NCBI RefSeq assembly: GCF_037975245.1
Contig: NC_092565.1
Span: 10,410,499-10,474,498 of the forward strand
Source of the DNA: Apostichopus japonicus
Taxonomy: Eukaryota > Echinodermata > Holothuroidea > Aspidochirotida > Stichopodidae
Length of the DNA: 64,000 nt
Reading direction: 5' to 3'
Within the stretch, counting starts at the first letter, position 1; each line of letters begins with the position of its first letter. The notes under the pieces were generated by a model that saw nothing but the letters and a program-made list of their open reading frames with translations, ran no database searches and was not told where the DNA came from. A program made the translations under genes and the position numbers. Positions 61,501-64,000 of the stretch are shown piece after piece.

Positions 61501-64000
61501 CTCCCGATAGTGAGACAGCGATCAGATGTTCACCCATCCACAAGCAGCTCTGTTGCATGTCCTCCATGTCCGTTCCCATGTTAAACACGCTGCCACGAAA
61601 GAGAGAAGAATGAAGTTGTGGTTGGCTGCTAAAAAATGCTTAGTTGCAATGTGTGAAAGGTTTACCAAAAAACAAAAGACTGATGTAAACTACAGATCAG
61701 CATTGCCTGCATGACCTTGACCCCACACCGTTATGCCTAACGCAGATTACCCACTTTGGGTAAGTATGGACGTTTTGACTCGCACTGTTCCATATCCAGC
61801 GTTGGGATTGGCTGGGAGTATGTATTATTCTTTGCTTCTTGTAAAGACATTTAGTCTTGCTGTACATGTCAAAGTGACAAAAGGTACATCATGCTAGGCT
61901 TGTCAAAACTGACCTGATCCCCCGTTTCTAGTGGGATCTTGTTCGCCATTTTTGTTTTCCTGTTTGGGATTGGGGATTGCCCTCATGACTTAAACCATTG
62001 ACTTCAACTTAAAGAGAGAAAACGACTTCAGATGTCCTCGATATTACATATTCCATCACCACAGTGGGTAGGTCATGGACAGCCGATATGGACAAAATGA
62101 AGGGCAGATAACTCACGTAACTTCTGCTGCACTCTCGACGTCCCAAATCTTCACAGTTTTATCACCTGAACATGTCATCAACTGAGTCCCATCTGGGCTA
62201 AAACTCAGCTAAAGAAATTAAAGAGTGAAAATCTTTAATGACCAGACTGTCGTCAATATGAAATTTCACCAAATAGGAAGACATAAATAAGTATTGCAAT
62301 AAATTAATGTCCTTCCATAAGGAAAGTGGTTAAACTTAGCTACCCACTTCCCAAAACAAGCAATTTCATTTTAATTTACTATGCATTTAATATTCGAGCA
62401 GCAAAGATAGAATTTAGGCTACTAAATACTTTGCGACACTTTGAAAGCACCTGACTGTTACTTTGTACGTGCAAATGTGTGTGCCAATGCAACAATGCAA
62501 CTAATTTTGAAACAAACACACAACAGTTTGGCCTTCATTACAAAACTTATGACTGTTGTGAAGACACCACCAAAGTCCTTTACGTGATAAAACTTTGCTT
62601 TCACCAAAGGAGATCAAAGCTGCCTCCATCATGCAAAATGGAAATTTTCTGTAACGAGACTCACCCCAAAAACGCTTCCTTTGTGAGCTTTCTCTCCGAG
62701 ACTCTTCAATTTGTCTCCTGTCTTCCCATCATAGAGGAACACCTGTCAACACATAGCAAACAAGAAATGGTTAGGCTTTGTTAGGATATGACCAGAGCTG
62801 AACTATGCAGAGGAACACCTGTCAACACATAGCAAACAAGAAATGGTTAGGCTTTGTTAGGATATGACCAGAGCTGAACTATGCAGAGGAACACCTGTCA
62901 TCACATAGCAAACAAGAAATGGTTAGGCTTTGTTAGGATATGACCAGAGCTGAACTATGCAGAGGAAGACCTGTCATCACATAGCAAACAAGAAATGGTT
63001 AGGCATTGTTAGGATATGACCAAAGCTGAACTATGCAGCGGAACACCTGTCATCACGTAGCAAACAAGGAATGGTTAGGCTTTGTTAGGATATGACCAGA
63101 GCTGAACTATGCAGTGGACAAGAAGGTCGTTGAAATTTAAATATAAATTCACTTACATTTTACATACATGTGCATTTTACTCATGGATCACACAAACTGT
63201 ATCTGTGCGTACATGCACGTTGCATTGGTCATATACATGTTACATATATAAATCACAGACATTTCCGATACATATCATGCACACATAAAAGACATGTCCA
63301 TTACATATCACATACACATAAAATACACATCAGACACAACTCACATATATACAAAACAAACATGTGATACTCATTGCATCCTTGATGCATTGAGACGTAA
63401 TTACAATTTATCCGGTATCGCATTGTAAAATGGGTAAGTTGCCTATACAAGTGTAAAGATGCATAGCAGCTTTGGCACATACGAACCATTCTATATTATA
63501 AGAGACAAAGTTCTGAGCATTCGACACTGCCACTCAAATATCACAACGACTAACGTTATGTCACTTGCAACAAACATCGATCACTTTCATTTTATGATCA
63601 CATACAACACAAACAAAAGACATGAAGCATGAACATCCGAGAAATTAGTTTATTTGTTTGCCAAGATACAGTGACCACAATCTACCATAGGAAAAGTCTA
63701 CTTGGAATAACATGAAAGTAATAAAAGCACAGCAATTTATGTTTGAGATACCCTAACTGGGGCTACGGTAGAATATAACTTGCGTGAACCAATTATGACA
63801 GGAATTGTTAGCTTGTACGAATTAACAGTTCACAAAATAGCAAGAAGATTATCGATTGAGGGAAAAAATTTGAGAAGGAATGGCTTTTCATTCAGGCATG
63901 ACCTCGGTTGCGACGGTGTTTAGAATTTTAGATTTAATACGTACCATTCCGTCCGATCCTCCAGTTGCGAGTACCGAGCCGTCCGGTGAGAACCTCACCA
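55404..64000 (-). CDS. WDR1: WD repeat protein 1 / actin-interacting protein 1, 3' part
   Basis: WDR1/AIP1 is a cytoplasmic twin seven-bladed beta-propeller that works with cofilin to disassemble actin filaments. Eleven exons join in phase: 64000-63945, 62742-62665, 62208-62117, 61589-61448, 60996-60915, 60365-60212, 59805-59721, 59410-59303, 58383-58213, 56936-56786, 55513-55404, giving about 408 residues. Human WDR1 has 606, so about the first 200 residues lie beyond the window. Recognisable stretches include VRFSPDG, CSGDKTVKIWDV, SLSGEIKLLDKNNP, YTGSHDG, SGKGHG, VAWSPDSTHFASG and a C-terminal SGYDKSIRKWQV. Each aligns with the human protein in order and spacing. One intron is AT-AC. The gene reads away from the window's right edge and ends about 2 kb from the convergent peptide gene. 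Confidence 0.95.
56786..56936 (-). CDS. WDR1: WDR1 exon VAWSPDSTHFASG
   Basis: 151 nt, acceptor tctctcgcag, donor gtatgt, phase 1 out; corresponds to human LAWSPDNEHFASGGMD. Confidence 0.95.
57140..57935. repeat. 31-bp tandem array in a WDR1 intron
   Basis: The 57.6-57.9 kb part has regular 31-bp units ACACCGTCACCAAGCATAAC-ATGTAATCGAC. The 57.14-57.6 kb part is older and looser, with ATGTTATAGACATACTGTCA units. Confidence 0.85.
58213..58383 (-). CDS. WDR1: WDR1 exon DNKIHIYNL...VAYSPDG
   Basis: 57 codons, acceptor catcttccag, donor gtaaag; corresponds to human DGNVRLYSI...DVAYSHDG. Confidence 0.94.
59303..59410 (-). CDS. WDR1: WDR1 exon VIIYRKGN...IAIGGN
   Basis: 36 codons, acceptor ctttgcag, donor gtacgt; corresponds to human QIVLLKDQRK...VAIGGVDG. 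Confidence 0.93.
59721..59805 (-). CDS. WDR1: WDR1 exon PKGVACG
   Basis: 85 nt, acceptor tttcttacag, donor gtaatt, phase 2 in and 0 out; corresponds to human QPKCVAVG. Confidence 0.93.
60212..60365 (-). CDS. WDR1: WDR1 exon starting after an AC acceptor
   Basis: Starts after ttgttcAC with GT AAA TGG, encoding KWNPNT...SGKGHG, and ends at donor gtaagt. Every AG acceptor tried gives a stop or breaks the frame. The join aligns residue for residue with the human GSHDGHINYWDS segment. Confidence 0.88.
60366..60914 (-). other. WDR1: U12-type AT-AC intron of WDR1
   Basis: The intron starts ATATCCTTG and ends TTCAC, with branch site TCCTTAAT about 13 bases before the end. These fit the minor-spliceosome consensus (ATATCCTT; TCCTTAAC). 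Joining at these ends restores frame and matches human WDR1 residue by residue. No GT-AG choice does so. Confidence 0.85.
60915..60996 (-). CDS. WDR1: WDR1 exon ending at an AT-AC donor
   Basis: Acceptor ttgttgcag; 27 codons plus one base, ending YTGSHDGRV. The next intron bases are ATATCCTT, a U12-type donor; no GT donor gives a continuous reading frame. Confidence 0.88.
61448..61589 (-). CDS. WDR1: WDR1 exon with SLSGEIKLLDKNNP
   Basis: 142 nt, acceptor tcgtggcag, donor gtgagt. It matches the human segment LSVSLSGYINYLDRNNP. Confidence 0.95.
62117..62208 (-). CDS. WDR1: WDR1 exon with SFSPDG and SGDKTVKIWDV
   Basis: 92 nt, acceptor atttctttag, donor gtgagt, phase 0 in and 2 out. A classic WD blade. 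Confidence 0.95.
62665..62742 (-). CDS. WDR1: WDR1 exon VFLYDGKTG
   Basis: 26 codons, acceptor gtgttgacag, donor gtgagt; matches human IYIYDGKTGEK. Its acceptor is the nearest of five tandem copies. Confidence 0.92.
62733..63112. repeat. WDR1: 76-bp tandem repeat carrying the exon 3' splice site
   Basis: Five complete units start at 62733, 62809, 62885, 62961 and 63037, and a sixth begins at 63113. Each contains the acceptor tgacag and the first bases of the exon (GTGTTCCTCT, or one change from it). Confidence 0.93.
63113..63944 (-). other. WDR1: Remainder of WDR1 intron
   Basis: AT-rich, with CACATA-rich sequence at 63160-63360. No exon seen. Confidence 0.6.
63945..64000 (-). CDS. WDR1: WDR1 exon (cut by window edge)
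   Basis: Encodes VRFSPDG...GGSDGM, then donor gtacgt. It matches the end of the first propeller of WDR1. Confidence 0.9.

Overview
The window is animal nuclear DNA. It contains intron-rich genes with orthologues of two animal proteins, very long (TA)n tracts, G/C homopolymer runs, short non-autonomous hAT-like transposons and tRNA-derived repeats. The proteins and the intron and repeat style fit a marine invertebrate, most likely a deuterostome such as an echinoderm (a sea cucumber or relative). The phylum is inferred, not shown.

Layout. (1) About 1-23.6 kb has no gene I can support. It holds long (TA)n tracts, two copies of a repeat with an embedded tRNA cloverleaf (6.3 and 14.5 kb), a palindromic TA element (5.2 kb), a duplicated block beside TA tracts (10.2 and 12.8 kb) and a hAT-like element (15.9 kb). 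(2) 23.66-48.13 kb, minus strand, is a multi-exon gene for a RAP80/UIMC1 orthologue. RAP80 is the ubiquitin-reading, Abraxas-binding subunit of the BRCA1-A DNA-damage complex. I rebuilt 13 coding exons from splice sites and phase, plus one uncertain 34-nt exon; the model is about 1,087 residues. Its introns carry a 1.1-kb 20-bp minisatellite, a degenerate 17-bp array, two hAT-like elements and members of a dispersed repeat family. (3) About 50.57-53.32 kb, plus strand, is a probable small secreted-peptide gene with CCAAT and TATA boxes, a signal-peptide exon, three tiny phase-1 exons and a candidate last exon. (4) 55.40-64.00 kb, minus strand, is the 3' two-thirds of a WDR1/AIP1 (actin-interacting protein 1) orthologue. 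Eleven exons encode about 408 residues; the 5' part lies beyond the window.

Main unusual points. One WDR1 intron has the ends and branch site of a minor-spliceosome (U12) AT-AC intron. The 3' splice site of another WDR1 exon lies inside a 76-bp tandem repeat, which supplies four upstream decoy acceptors. The RAP80 gene has a GC-AG intron, a ubiquitin-interacting motif split across an exon junction, a second zinc finger that is C2H2 instead of C2HC, and a long Arg-Gly-rich tail. The genes work in separate processes (DNA-damage ubiquitin signalling, secretion, actin turnover) and nothing suggests they are functionally linked. I found no clearly new multi-gene system; the strongest leads are the splice-site oddities and the micro-exon peptide gene.
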